64,000 nt of DNA, from contig CM070876.1 of assembly GCA_036365515.1 (NCBI GenBank), positions 177,312,164 to 177,376,163 on the forward strand, given 5' to 3'. This DNA comes from Torymus aiolomorphi. Lineage: Eukaryota > Arthropoda > Insecta > Hymenoptera > Torymidae. The translations under genes and the position numbers were made by a program. This document shows, piece after piece, positions 55,632-64,000 of this stretch (the first letter of the stretch is position 1; each line of letters begins with the position of its first letter). The notes under the pieces were generated by a model, which made no database searches, had not been told where the DNA came from, and saw only the letters and a list, made by a program, of their open reading frames with translations.

Positions 55632-57680
55632 TTAAGGTTGATAGTTTTTTTTTTTTTTTTTTGTTATTAAGTGGGTAATAATTTTTAAAAAACAATTACT
55701 CTGTGCATTGGATTCATGCTTTAGATTATTTTGTATAATATTAATTTTGAAATAATTAGTTACATAGTAGTTATATTGGTAGTATTTTCGTTTAGCATCA
55801 TTTAGTAGTAAATTGTGGAAAGTTATTTTAGACTTGATCAAAATAAAATCAAGTATAACCTTAAAGTGTGATTGTTTAATATTAATTAGAGAATAATTAA
55901 ACGGTGATTTGAAATTGTGAAGGTTACTTTTAACCGTAAACCTGTTCCTTAACAAATCTTTGAAATATATTAAAGCTTGAATTGGAAAGGCTGATTTATG
56001 AAGTGGTTTTTTATTAAAGGTATTATTCAATTGTGCTTTTTCACTTGAGTTAACAATATAATTATAGCTGTCCTCTTTAATTCTAGTTTTAAAGTAACTG
56101 AGTAACATGCAATTTGATTGGGATTTGGATTCATCATAGCTTTTATTCGAAATGAGGTTATATTTAGATAGATTGGTATTAAATTCATCATTATTATTAA
56201 TAATAAATTCAGATTTTAATTCTTTACAGTTTGAAAATATGGTTAACCCAGATTTTTCCGGATTCTGGTCTTTCCCATAATGAATTAAATCTTTCACTTT
56301 AATTATTTGACAATTTTGATTTAAATTAATAGACTTTATTTCAAGCTCCGGGGGTTCGGTTTCAATATTTGAAGAAGATGAATTTGGTAAAAGTAGACAT
56401 GGTATAAGATTATATATAGTATTAGTGCTATGTGGGTTAATTAAACTTTCTTTAATTTCGACTTCAAGATTTGAAGGACTAGATTTAGAAACCTCGGGGA
56501 TTTTATCAACATTTAAATCTTCCGGTAATTTAAATTGCACAATATTTAATGATTTTGGTGGTAAAATAGATTCTCCTATAAACTCACCATTTAAATTATT
56601 AAATTTTTCGTAATTAGGTTTAGGTTTATTTATAATACGTTCAGAGACCCGTTTCTCAATAGTTTCTGTTATAATCAGATTATTTTCTTCTTCACCATTT
56701 TTAAACTCAGAATTCACTAATTGAGACGTATCTACGGATTCAGGTATTAAGGTATTTTCTATGAGTTTAGGTATATTGGTAGTTCTTTTAGAAACACGAT
56801 TTTCAGATCTCTCTTGAGCATTCTCAGATTTTTTATTTATTTCATCGTTATGCAGTTCACTATTTTTACATTTAGAATTATCTGTATTTTTAGGAATTAA
56901 AGTATTATTAGCTGTTGGATTAATGGGTATATTCGTATAACTTACACTTTTGTAACTTCTATATTTAATTACATTTGGTAAGGGAACTGGTGAATTATTT
57001 TCATTTAATAACTTATTGGTATCATTTAAGGTATTGGATGACCAAGTCTCGGATTTTTTATTTATTTGAATTGAAGACGATTGAGATTTATAATTAGATA
57101 TTTCCTGTTCTACCGAATTAGCATGCTTAATGGTTTCGGTAAACGTTTCACATGGATTAACGTGAGCCCATAAATGAGGTTGCAGTCCTATTAGAAAATG
57201 TTCAATAAGTACATTCTGTATTGTTTTATTAAAATTTATGTTATTATTTAGTATAAATTCTATGTCACATTTTTTCATCACTTCATTAGATTTAACGATT
57301 AATCTGTTTGAATACTCAGTTATACATTCATTAGAAAATTGACAAATATTTTGTAAGGATTCATTTAATTTATCTAATAAGTCGTTTTCTCGAACTTCAT
57401 AAAACTGGTTATTGCTATCATTTAAAGTATTAACTGAACACGTTTCGGATTGAGTACAAATAGCTGCTGTATGCCCCAATCCAGAGCAGAGTTGGCATCT
57501 GACTAGTTTGGAACATTCCAGAGCTTCATGTCCAAACCCGTAACACAATTGACACTTTTCTAATTTAGAACATTGAAGCACAATGTGACCGCGTTGGTGG
57601 CATAATTGACAAACCTCAATTGTGGGACATTGTACGGCAATGTGCCCACGTTTATGGCACAACTGGCAAACGGAAAACAT
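55632..57680 (-). CDS. gag-like: Gag-like protein with four N-terminal CCHC zinc knuckles
   Basis: 682 residues, uninterrupted. The first 75 residues are four tandem 19-residue units, each C-x2-C-x4-H-x4-C: C5-C18 (CQLCHKRGHIAVQC), C24-C37, C43-C56 and C62-C75. Residues about 105-200 look like the retrotransposon Gag helical domain (ECITEYSNRL, then IEHFLIGLQPHLWAHV, then FTETIKHANSVEQEI). The remainder is Asn/Ser/Lys-rich and seems disordered, ending in a lysine run. Gag proteins package element RNA into particles; knuckles bind the RNA. Knuckles normally lie after the Gag helical domain; here they precede it. The ORF starts 2.6 kb downstream of the 5' LTR, and the ATG at 57680 is directly before the first knuckle. 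No pol frame follows in any phase. Confidence 0.85.
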   Translation of the reverse strand: MFSVCQLCHKRGHIAVQCPTIEVCQLCHQRGHIVLQCSKLEKCQLCYGFGHEALECSKLVRCQLCSGLGHTAAICTQSETCSVNTLNDSNNQFYEVRENDLLDKLNESLQNICQFSNECITEYSNRLIVKSNEVMKKCDIEFILNNNINFNKTIQNVLIEHFLIGLQPHLWAHVNPCETFTETIKHANSVEQEISNYKSQSSSIQINKKSETWSSNTLNDTNKLLNENNSPVPLPNVIKYRSYKSVSYTNIPINPTANNTLIPKNTDNSKCKNSELHNDEINKKSENAQERSENRVSKRTTNIPKLIENTLIPESVDTSQLVNSEFKNGEEENNLIITETIEKRVSERIINKPKPNYEKFNNLNGEFIGESILPPKSLNIVQFKLPEDLNVDKIPEVSKSSPSNLEVEIKESLINPHSTNTIYNLIPCLLLPNSSSSNIETEPPELEIKSINLNQNCQIIKVKDLIHYGKDQNPEKSGLTIFSNCKELKSEFIINNNDEFNTNLSKYNLISNKSYDESKSQSNCMLLSYFKTRIKEDSYNYIVNSSEKAQLNNTFNKKPLHKSAFPIQALIYFKDLLRNRFTVKSNLHNFKSPFNYSLINIKQSHFKVILDFILIKSKITFHNLLLNDAKRKYYQYNYYVTNYFKINIIQNNLKHESNAQSNCFLKIITHLITKKKKKNYQP

Positions 57681-60244
57681 TTTTTTTTTAAGTTTGATAA
57701 AAATATTTGATTTAGTAACTTTTATTTTTAGTATTATTTTGGTAGCTTTTACAATTTAGTAGAAAGAAAAAAATATATAATAAAGTTCAGAGGTTTTGGA
57801 AAGAGTAATAGTTTTTCAAAATTTAATAGAACAAATTTAGCAAAATAAGTGAACACTTTATTTTAGTTTCACTATTTTAATTTTAATTCCGTAAGGTTTT
57901 AAATACGTTTTGAATTTTAATGCTTTTAATTTTTAATCTACAATATTTTTAGAAAAAGTTTTGTTTCATTAAAGATTCACTGTAATTAGGAGATTTGTTT
58001 TTCTTTTTCAAATTAAGTGTAACCTATTCATTAGTTTAAGTTAAATGCAAAAAGTGTTTTGTTAGTTATATAGGGGAGGGCGGGGCACGTGTGACACCCT
58101 AACTTTGATTAAAAATAACAACTAAACCTTGTATTATTTCAAAATGTACAAAAACGGAATAATTAGATCAGAAAAAAATAAAATAAAATAAACTATTAAC
58201 TTTTTTTTCATTTTCTTTTAATTATTGATAAAATACAGAAAAGAAATTCTGAAAAAAATGCTCTACGTGCCCCACCGGCGGGTGGATTGTGGCACCCGAC
58301 GGGGCACGCATGGCACGGTCAAATTTAATATTTTACTATAGGTATTTTTCAATTCTTTTTTCCAGTAATTAATACTTTAATAATTATGCCATAATAAAAT
58401 TTTCGAAAATCAAATAATTAATCAGTCTATTGAAAATTAAAAATTTTATTTTTATTAAGGAACATAACAATTTTTATTTTAAAATAAATTATTACATTTT
58501 AATAAATGATTTTATATTATAAATTCCTTCTTATAAAATATGATCACAACATAATACTTTTGTTTGATTAACAAATTATCATTATTATTACAATAAGTTT
58601 AAATTTAAAGATTTCGCATCATTTTCATCTATGTAGCATATTTGAACTGCCTGACCATTGAAAAAGGCAGTTTGAGTATCTACAATTGATTCCTTCCTTA
58701 CCATTGTTTTTTCTACTCTATAACTTAATACGCAGTCGAAATAATCGTTATTTACTTATTAATCTAATAATTGAAACTAAAAACTAGTTAAAACTAAATT
58801 ATTGCACTGCGTAGTTGTTAACCCATCTTGCTCCGTTTTTGATTTGTAGGTTAGATCACTTCGCTCGGTGGCCGCCGCCGCGCACTGATACGTCCGAGTG
58901 TGCCACGCGTGCCCCGCCAGGGTGCCACGCCATGCCCCATTTTAATACCATTTTCATTTTTTAATTATATTATTTATAAAGATTTTCTGACAATAACAAA
59001 AACAGGGCTTGAAAGATAAAAGTTGAAACTATCAAATAGGTTTGGTCTCATTTAGAAAAAAAATCATTTTCTCGTTGCTCCAAGCGACTTAAAAATGAAG
59101 TCAACCTTGTTTCTAAGCACCGATTTTCAATCTTATTAAATTAAATGTTAAACATTATCTATAATCTCAAAAGTATAGAGGAAAATTCTAAAAGCATATC
59201 TAATTAGCTTTACGTAAAAATTACATTTTTTGCATTCATTAATATTAAAAATATGAGGGTGCCAAACTTACCTACCTGACACGCCATGCCCCGCCTTCCC
59301 CTACTTAGAATATCTTTCGGTTCGTAAAATGGTAAGAATTGTAAAACAAACGGTAAATACGAACTTCCTTAAATTTGTATTTCTTTCGATTAGTAATTAT
59401 TAAGTTAAAATATAGTAAAATTTAGAAAAAGAAAGTACTCGAATATTATTTTTAACTTTTTGAATTCGAGTGAAAATTTAGTAAATAAAATTCGGTTTTA
59501 TGAGTAAAAGTTTGAAATTTTTTGGTGTAAAAAAAAATATTTTTTTGTTTGTTTGTTTTTCAAAATATAGAATTACAATATAGTTGATTTGATAATAGTT
59601 TTTAGAATTTAGTTTCTTTAACTAATAGAAGATTTCTATGATTAGTAGAGATTGTAATAAAACCACTATTCTCCAATTTTATAGGGGATTTTTCCCCTTT
59701 TTTTTTTTTATTTTTCAAATTCAGTGTGTAGTAGATTTAATATAGTTTTGTATAGAAGTTTAATGAAACTTCCTCTGGTTTTATATTATTCCACTTAGAA
59801 AGAAAGAGAAAAAAAAAAAATTTATTTAGAAAAACTTGTAAAATTTTAGATTTAGAAAACTTAGTAAAATAAGTGAATATAATATTTCCTTTATTATTTC
59901 ACTCTCAAAGACTTAGAAAAATTTTGATTTAGAAAAACTTGTAAAATTTTAGATTTAGAAAAACTTAGAAAAAAAAATTTGATTTAGAAAAACTTAGTCG
60001 AGAGGTCGTTGCGCGTGGTCATCTTTTTATGACTCAGAGGCTTTGGGGCGTAGACTTTAACTTTGAAAATTATAAGTTTTTCTTATTTAGTTCATTTTTA
60101 TTTTTAACTTATTTAGAATTTTTCTTTTTCATAAAATTCTATTTAACACATTTTTTCACTTTTAAGATTGAAAACACAATACCTAAATTTTGAAATATAA
60201 CCTTTTTGCCCTAACATAAAATCCTATCTAGTTTTTGTATCTAT
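57681..60244 (-). other. Leader region between 5' LTR and gag
   Basis: About 2.6 kb, of which 58073-59301 is a nested DNA element. The native part is AT-rich with repeated gatttagaaaaactt words near 59820-60000. A packaging signal would be expected here but cannot be recognised by eye. Confidence 0.5.
58073..59301. mobile_element. Nested 1.23-kb inverted-repeat DNA element
   Basis: Ends: GGGGAGGGCGGGGCACGTGT at the left and, in reverse complement, GGGGAAGGCGGGGCATGGCG at the right, with TA on both sides (58071-58072, 59302-59303). Subterminal GC-rich blocks repeat the same word (tgccacgcgtgccccgcc near 58900, gtgccccaccggcggg near 58267, cggggcacgcatggcac near 58299). The interior is AT-rich without an ORF, so it is non-autonomous. 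It inserted into the retrotransposon's leader after that element formed or in its progenitor. Confidence 0.85.
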
Positions 60245-60263
60245 GATCCCCCCGGGGCCTCCA
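60245..60263 (-). other. Primer-binding site
   Basis: On minus, TGGAGGCCCCGGGGGGATC starts six bases after the 5' LTR end. TGG complements a tRNA CCA end. The rest is very GC-rich and I cannot match it to a specific tRNA from memory; a tRNA-Cys-like start (TGGAGG) is only partial. Confidence 0.6.
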
Positions 60264-60269
60264 AAAATT

Positions 60270-63200
60270 TGTTACGTCGGGTCTACCAAAGAAGACCCGA
60301 TGTTTAGTTTTAAAGAAAAACTAATAATTGCTCTGTTTAGAGCCTAGGCTAATGAAAACCTACTAGCTCGGGATAGAGCTAGATACTACAGGATAGGATA
60401 AGGTTTGGGCAGCAATAAGGGCGCGACACGGTAGTTACCTAGAATTGAATTTACAAAGTTCGACTCAGTTCGTAGTTATTTGACTACAAGAAGACTGATG
60501 TTTAAACGGGAGTGGTTACCCAGACTAACATCCGAAATCTTGTAGTATAGTTTACGCGGTACTAGGGGTGATATTTTTTTAGAAGGATGGATAGATAGAG
60601 AAGAAACACTGTTATTTAAGGGAAAGTAACACGATATTTCCGAGTTAGAGTCACATGAAATGGGGTGAGTGTGTGGAAAAAAAAAATGATCTAGTTGTAG
60701 AAAAAGTTAGACAGCAAAACTTTACTTTTACTTACTATTTCTGTTGCTGGCGACTCCAGAAGATCTCTGCTGTCGGCGATGAAAAAGAATTGGATCAGGG
60801 TTATAAATAAAAATGTAGCACAAACAAATATATGCAAGGAAAGAATAATGAGTTTATTTCCGCACACGCGTGTTACCTTTGCTCGGTAACTTGTACAAAT
60901 TTTAATATTTTATATATTTTTATTTTTTTTTCAGAAAACTTTTAGAGTGTCGCGGAACTCTGTACAATTTTGAAATGTAAAAAATTTTAGGAAGACCTCT
61001 TCGGCTGAGGCTTGATGCTTGAGTGGTGAAGAACCTCTTCGGCTGAGGCTTGATGCTTGAGTGCGTCTGAGAATATAAAGATCGCTCCCGCGAGTGTTCG
61101 CACACTCGGCGGGGCTAGGATTGAACACCCGAGTCGGGGTCTGAAATAGAACTCTGGTTTTTCGTTGGACGCGGTTACGAAGTAAGCTAAGCTTGAGATG
61201 GGGCGCAGCCGCTTTCTCCTGTCTTAAGCGTAGAGGGATGTTATTGGTCGCTTAGATTTTTGGGACCAGCCCTCACTCAAAATCGGGCGCTGGGATTCGA
61301 TAATGAGGCGTCATTATGCATATACGCTATGAATTGATTGTTAGGCAATAAAAGAGAATTTTTGTTGTCTTACATTCAGCATCAAGATAAATAACCCACT
61401 TTGACATAATGTTTTTTTTATAATAAATAATTTTTAATATGAAACTTTAAATACATATAAGAACTGGGCGGTCCCATGACTAATTAAAAAGAATTTACGT
61501 TAAAATATGAAGATTTATTAACAAAAAAGGTGGAAATGAATTAAAACTTAATTAAAGAAAGGATTTATAATATGAATATTATAATAAATTATAATTAATC
61601 TGTAAATTAAACATTACTCGAAGTAGTTTATTTATGTACAAGAGTTTTATTTTCAAACAAGAAGGCTTTTAAGTAGCGAAATCGTACAAAGGATAATTAT
61701 AAATACATCTAATATCCTATTTTGTATATTAACCGTTAAGGGTCAATTAAATACGCGAATAGGAATATTGGTTTGGTATATAAAAGGGTGACAGTTATTA
61801 TCAGCGAAACGGTTTAACACCGAAAATATAAACGTCTTAAAATTAGTAAAATTAGACTTAAAACCAAATATGACGGCTTTCGATAGTGCATAAGTTAGAA
61901 CTAAAATATAAGTATAAAAGTAACTAAATTTGTATAAACTCTAATGCAATTAATACAAAAGTTTGAATATAAAATAACTTATATCAGATATCTTATACTT
62001 CTACAAATTTAGACTTAACATGTAAACTTAAAAATAAACTATCTAAATCAACATAAAACTAATATGTGACTAATATAATATATATATACTTTATTGAAAT
62101 CTATTACTCATTTCATATTATTGGGGCATTGAATTAAAGTGACTGATAAAACTTATACAGAAGAACGTACAATAATATATATAATAGAATAACCTATTGT
62201 GGAAATAGGTGAGATATTAAAATGTATTAGTTTATGAACTTTTCAGGAAAGAGAACAGAAAGTACTTGATTTCATAAGGTGTTTGAACTTTAAAATATTC
62301 TTAATTGAATTTGGAAATTGTAGAGATTTTGTTTTTATATATTTTGCATAAACATACAAAATAAAGTCAAGAAATATTAATGTGGATAGAAAATGTTGAA
62401 GGTAATTATCTAACGTAAAAGCTTAATAGAAAGGTATGAAATAACCTAGTTTAGTCTTAGATAACTAAAATCTATTGAATTGTTGAATTAATAAATCCTC
62501 AGGGATTTAATTGGAGGAGGTATACTAAGTAAATGGTATATGTTTAACCTTGGAGTTACAGAGGAAAAATTAGTTTACTCTGTATTTGTTACTAACTGTC
62601 TATAAACGTGTTAAGAGAAAAATCTAGTATAAGCGTGGGTAGCAGAAAATGCTGGAAAGCGAGAGAGACGGAAACAGACGCTGTCGTGCGTAATTACAGG
62701 GTTTTCCCAGTTTATTGTTCTTGGAGTGGCTAAGAAATTCCGACGCGTACTCGGGTTCGAGAAAATTACCGCTTGCAGATGTTTGGGTCTGGCTAGTGTT
62801 TACTGAGGCTATCGTAAGAGGAAGGAAACGAAAAAAACTTTACGACCCGCGACGAAGAAGGAAGCGTTGTACCCTTACTTCGAGATGTTTGCGTTTGGGA
62901 TTTCTCATGCGGCCGAAAATTTTGGGCCTGAGTTTTTATGACCCTAAACGAAGAAAATTTTTGAGGATGAACAAATTCTAAAATGATCTAATCCGATGAT
63001 TGTTGGATGCAAGGAAATAGTGAGCATTTATTAAATATTGCGTTTGAAATGAATGATACAAGAGCGTCTCACTTTTTAAATGCCAGATAAAATTTTACAA
63101 CATAATTGCCTTACTACTAAGAGTAAAGTGTCGACATTTTATACTTTGAAAAGGAAACATACAATACTAAAGGTTACAACAAGATTCCAAGTTTTATTTA

Positions 63201-63597
63201 CAAAACTGGATCTTATATTTTTTTTTTTTTTATATTCTGAAAAAAAAGGAAACTGTATCAAGCCCCAATATCTTTTTCTATATTGTTGAAATCAAAATAA
63301 TTGTGAAAAGAGGTACTATGCCAATTTTCCTAATTCGAAAAAATTGGTATCTAAAAGTACTTAGGTAACAGTGCTCTTCTGTATTTTAAAACTATTGAGA
63401 ATCAGATCTCTAATCTTTTATTAATAAATCCAGAGTAATAAAGGAAAAGAAAAATGATGGAATTATACAATATTTTGAATTCCAAATTTTTTCTTTTTTT
63501 TTTCTGAAATCTGATATTGGTTTACGAGATTCATGTAATAATGAAATAAAATAATTTTTATTATTTTAAAGAAAACTATTTTTGGCAGGACGTAACA
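60270..63597 (-). repeat. 5' LTR
   Basis: 3328 bases, near-identical to 50720-54046. On minus it carries the promoter for gag; the start-site words lie near 61063. Confidence 0.9.
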
Positions 63598-63601
63598 GAT
63601 G

Positions 63602-64000
63602 TGAACCCATAGATAAGAATAAACTGTTTTATATACAGAAAGTAGTTTGTATCATCTATTGTAGAGATAATCATCCAAATAACCCGATATTTCCATAAAC
63701 GTCTTGATCCTTTTTATAGTGTAATGATTAATTGTAATATACGATATTAGCAAGAATAGTATTTTTCGATACTAGTGAGAAACTCATACTGATTGTGCAA
63801 GAATCATTTTTACCACCTGTATAGAACACTATTTTTCGACACAACGTGCGTAAAGTTCTATTTTAGAGCACGATTGCAAACCGAAATATCACATGGCGCC
63901 AGGACGGAAAATGGGTTAGCGAGAAGTCTCTCTGACATCTGAATTTAAGAGATAAGTGTTTTCCTCCATTAAGCGAATATGAGAAAACGTATGGAAACGG
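63602..64000. other. No gene; one TTTCGATACTAGTG repeat
   Basis: tttttcgatactagtgagaa near 63765 and ctatttttcgacac near 63829 belong to the small dispersed family seen at 33.6 kb. The rest has no supported feature. Confidence 0.45.

Larger units (their letters stand above)
50720..63597 (-). mobile_element. Complete gag-only LTR retrotransposon with 3.3-kb LTRs, target duplication GATG
   Basis: Two direct repeats, 50720-54046 and 60270-63597, start TGTTACGTCGGG and end GGACGTAACA, and are identical by eye except for one C/T change and four homopolymer-length differences. GATG flanks the whole unit (50716-50719 and 63598-63601). Sense is minus: the polypurine tract lies beside the left LTR and the primer-binding site beside the right LTR. 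The 6.2-kb interior contains one long ORF, a Gag-like protein, and a nested DNA element. I found no protease, RT, RNase H or integrase motif in any frame. The layout matches the plant TR-GAG concept (terminal repeats plus GAG). A related solo LTR (2580) and an old copy (29786) show that the family is established in this genome. Confidence 0.9.

Overview
The window is eukaryotic nuclear DNA, AT-rich and packed with repeats. It has GT-AG introns, PIF/Harbinger, Penelope, LINE and LTR elements, many foldback elements flanked by TA, an ankyrin-repeat gene with an arthropod-type TATA plus TCAGT promoter, and one RBBP6-like gene. This points to an insect. A hymenopteran, perhaps a parasitoid wasp, is only a guess from the style of the repeats and the ankyrin gene. 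There is no prokaryotic operon, CRISPR array or rRNA. Most of the sequence is transposon; only two loci look like host genes: an RBBP6-like gene (34.3-35.4 kb, minus) and a frameshifted ankyrin gene (44.5-45.9 kb, minus).

Layout. 0-2.6 kb: a dispersed AT-rich repeat and two palindromes. 2580-6267: a complete solo LTR with a TGCG target duplication. 6.3-8.3 kb: a MITE, a foldback and a degenerate GGATTTCC repeat. 8.3-9.6 kb: an unidentified, broken, intron-bearing gene on the minus strand. 9.6-11.8 kb: a minisatellite, a 269-bp MITE and a 1.19-kb palindromic element built of CCTATAGGA units. 12764-23294: a 10.5-kb PIF/Harbinger transposon with a HARBI1-like DDE transposase (plus) and two Myb/SANT-like genes (minus). 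It is invaded by a LINE without reverse transcriptase flanked by 164-bp direct repeats, and by a Penelope fragment with a GIY-YIG domain and a hammerhead-ribozyme motif.

23.4-29.1 kb: transposon ends, a hammerhead-bearing palindrome, a multi-arm foldback, a transposon-protein exon, and a 2-kb segment that is duplicated at 35.4-37.4 kb. 29.8-33.2 kb: a diverged copy of the same long LTR. 34.3-35.4 kb: the RBBP6-like gene. 37.4-41 kb: tandem repeats. 41.6-44.4 kb: a transposon gene split by a 1.84-kb foldback. 44.45-46.1 kb: the ankyrin gene and its promoter. 46.5-50.6 kb: microsatellite, dispersed repeats, foldbacks and a tRNA-like relic.

50720-63597: a complete, apparently young 12.9-kb LTR retrotransposon (sense strand minus). 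Its 3.3-kb LTRs are nearly identical, it has a clear polypurine tract and primer-binding site, and its target duplication is GATG. The only long ORF is a 682-residue Gag-like protein with four CCHC knuckles at its N-terminus; I see no protease, reverse transcriptase or integrase. It therefore looks like a gag-only element that depends on an unseen partner for reverse transcription. A 1.23-kb inverted-repeat DNA element is nested in its leader. This element is the best candidate for something undescribed.
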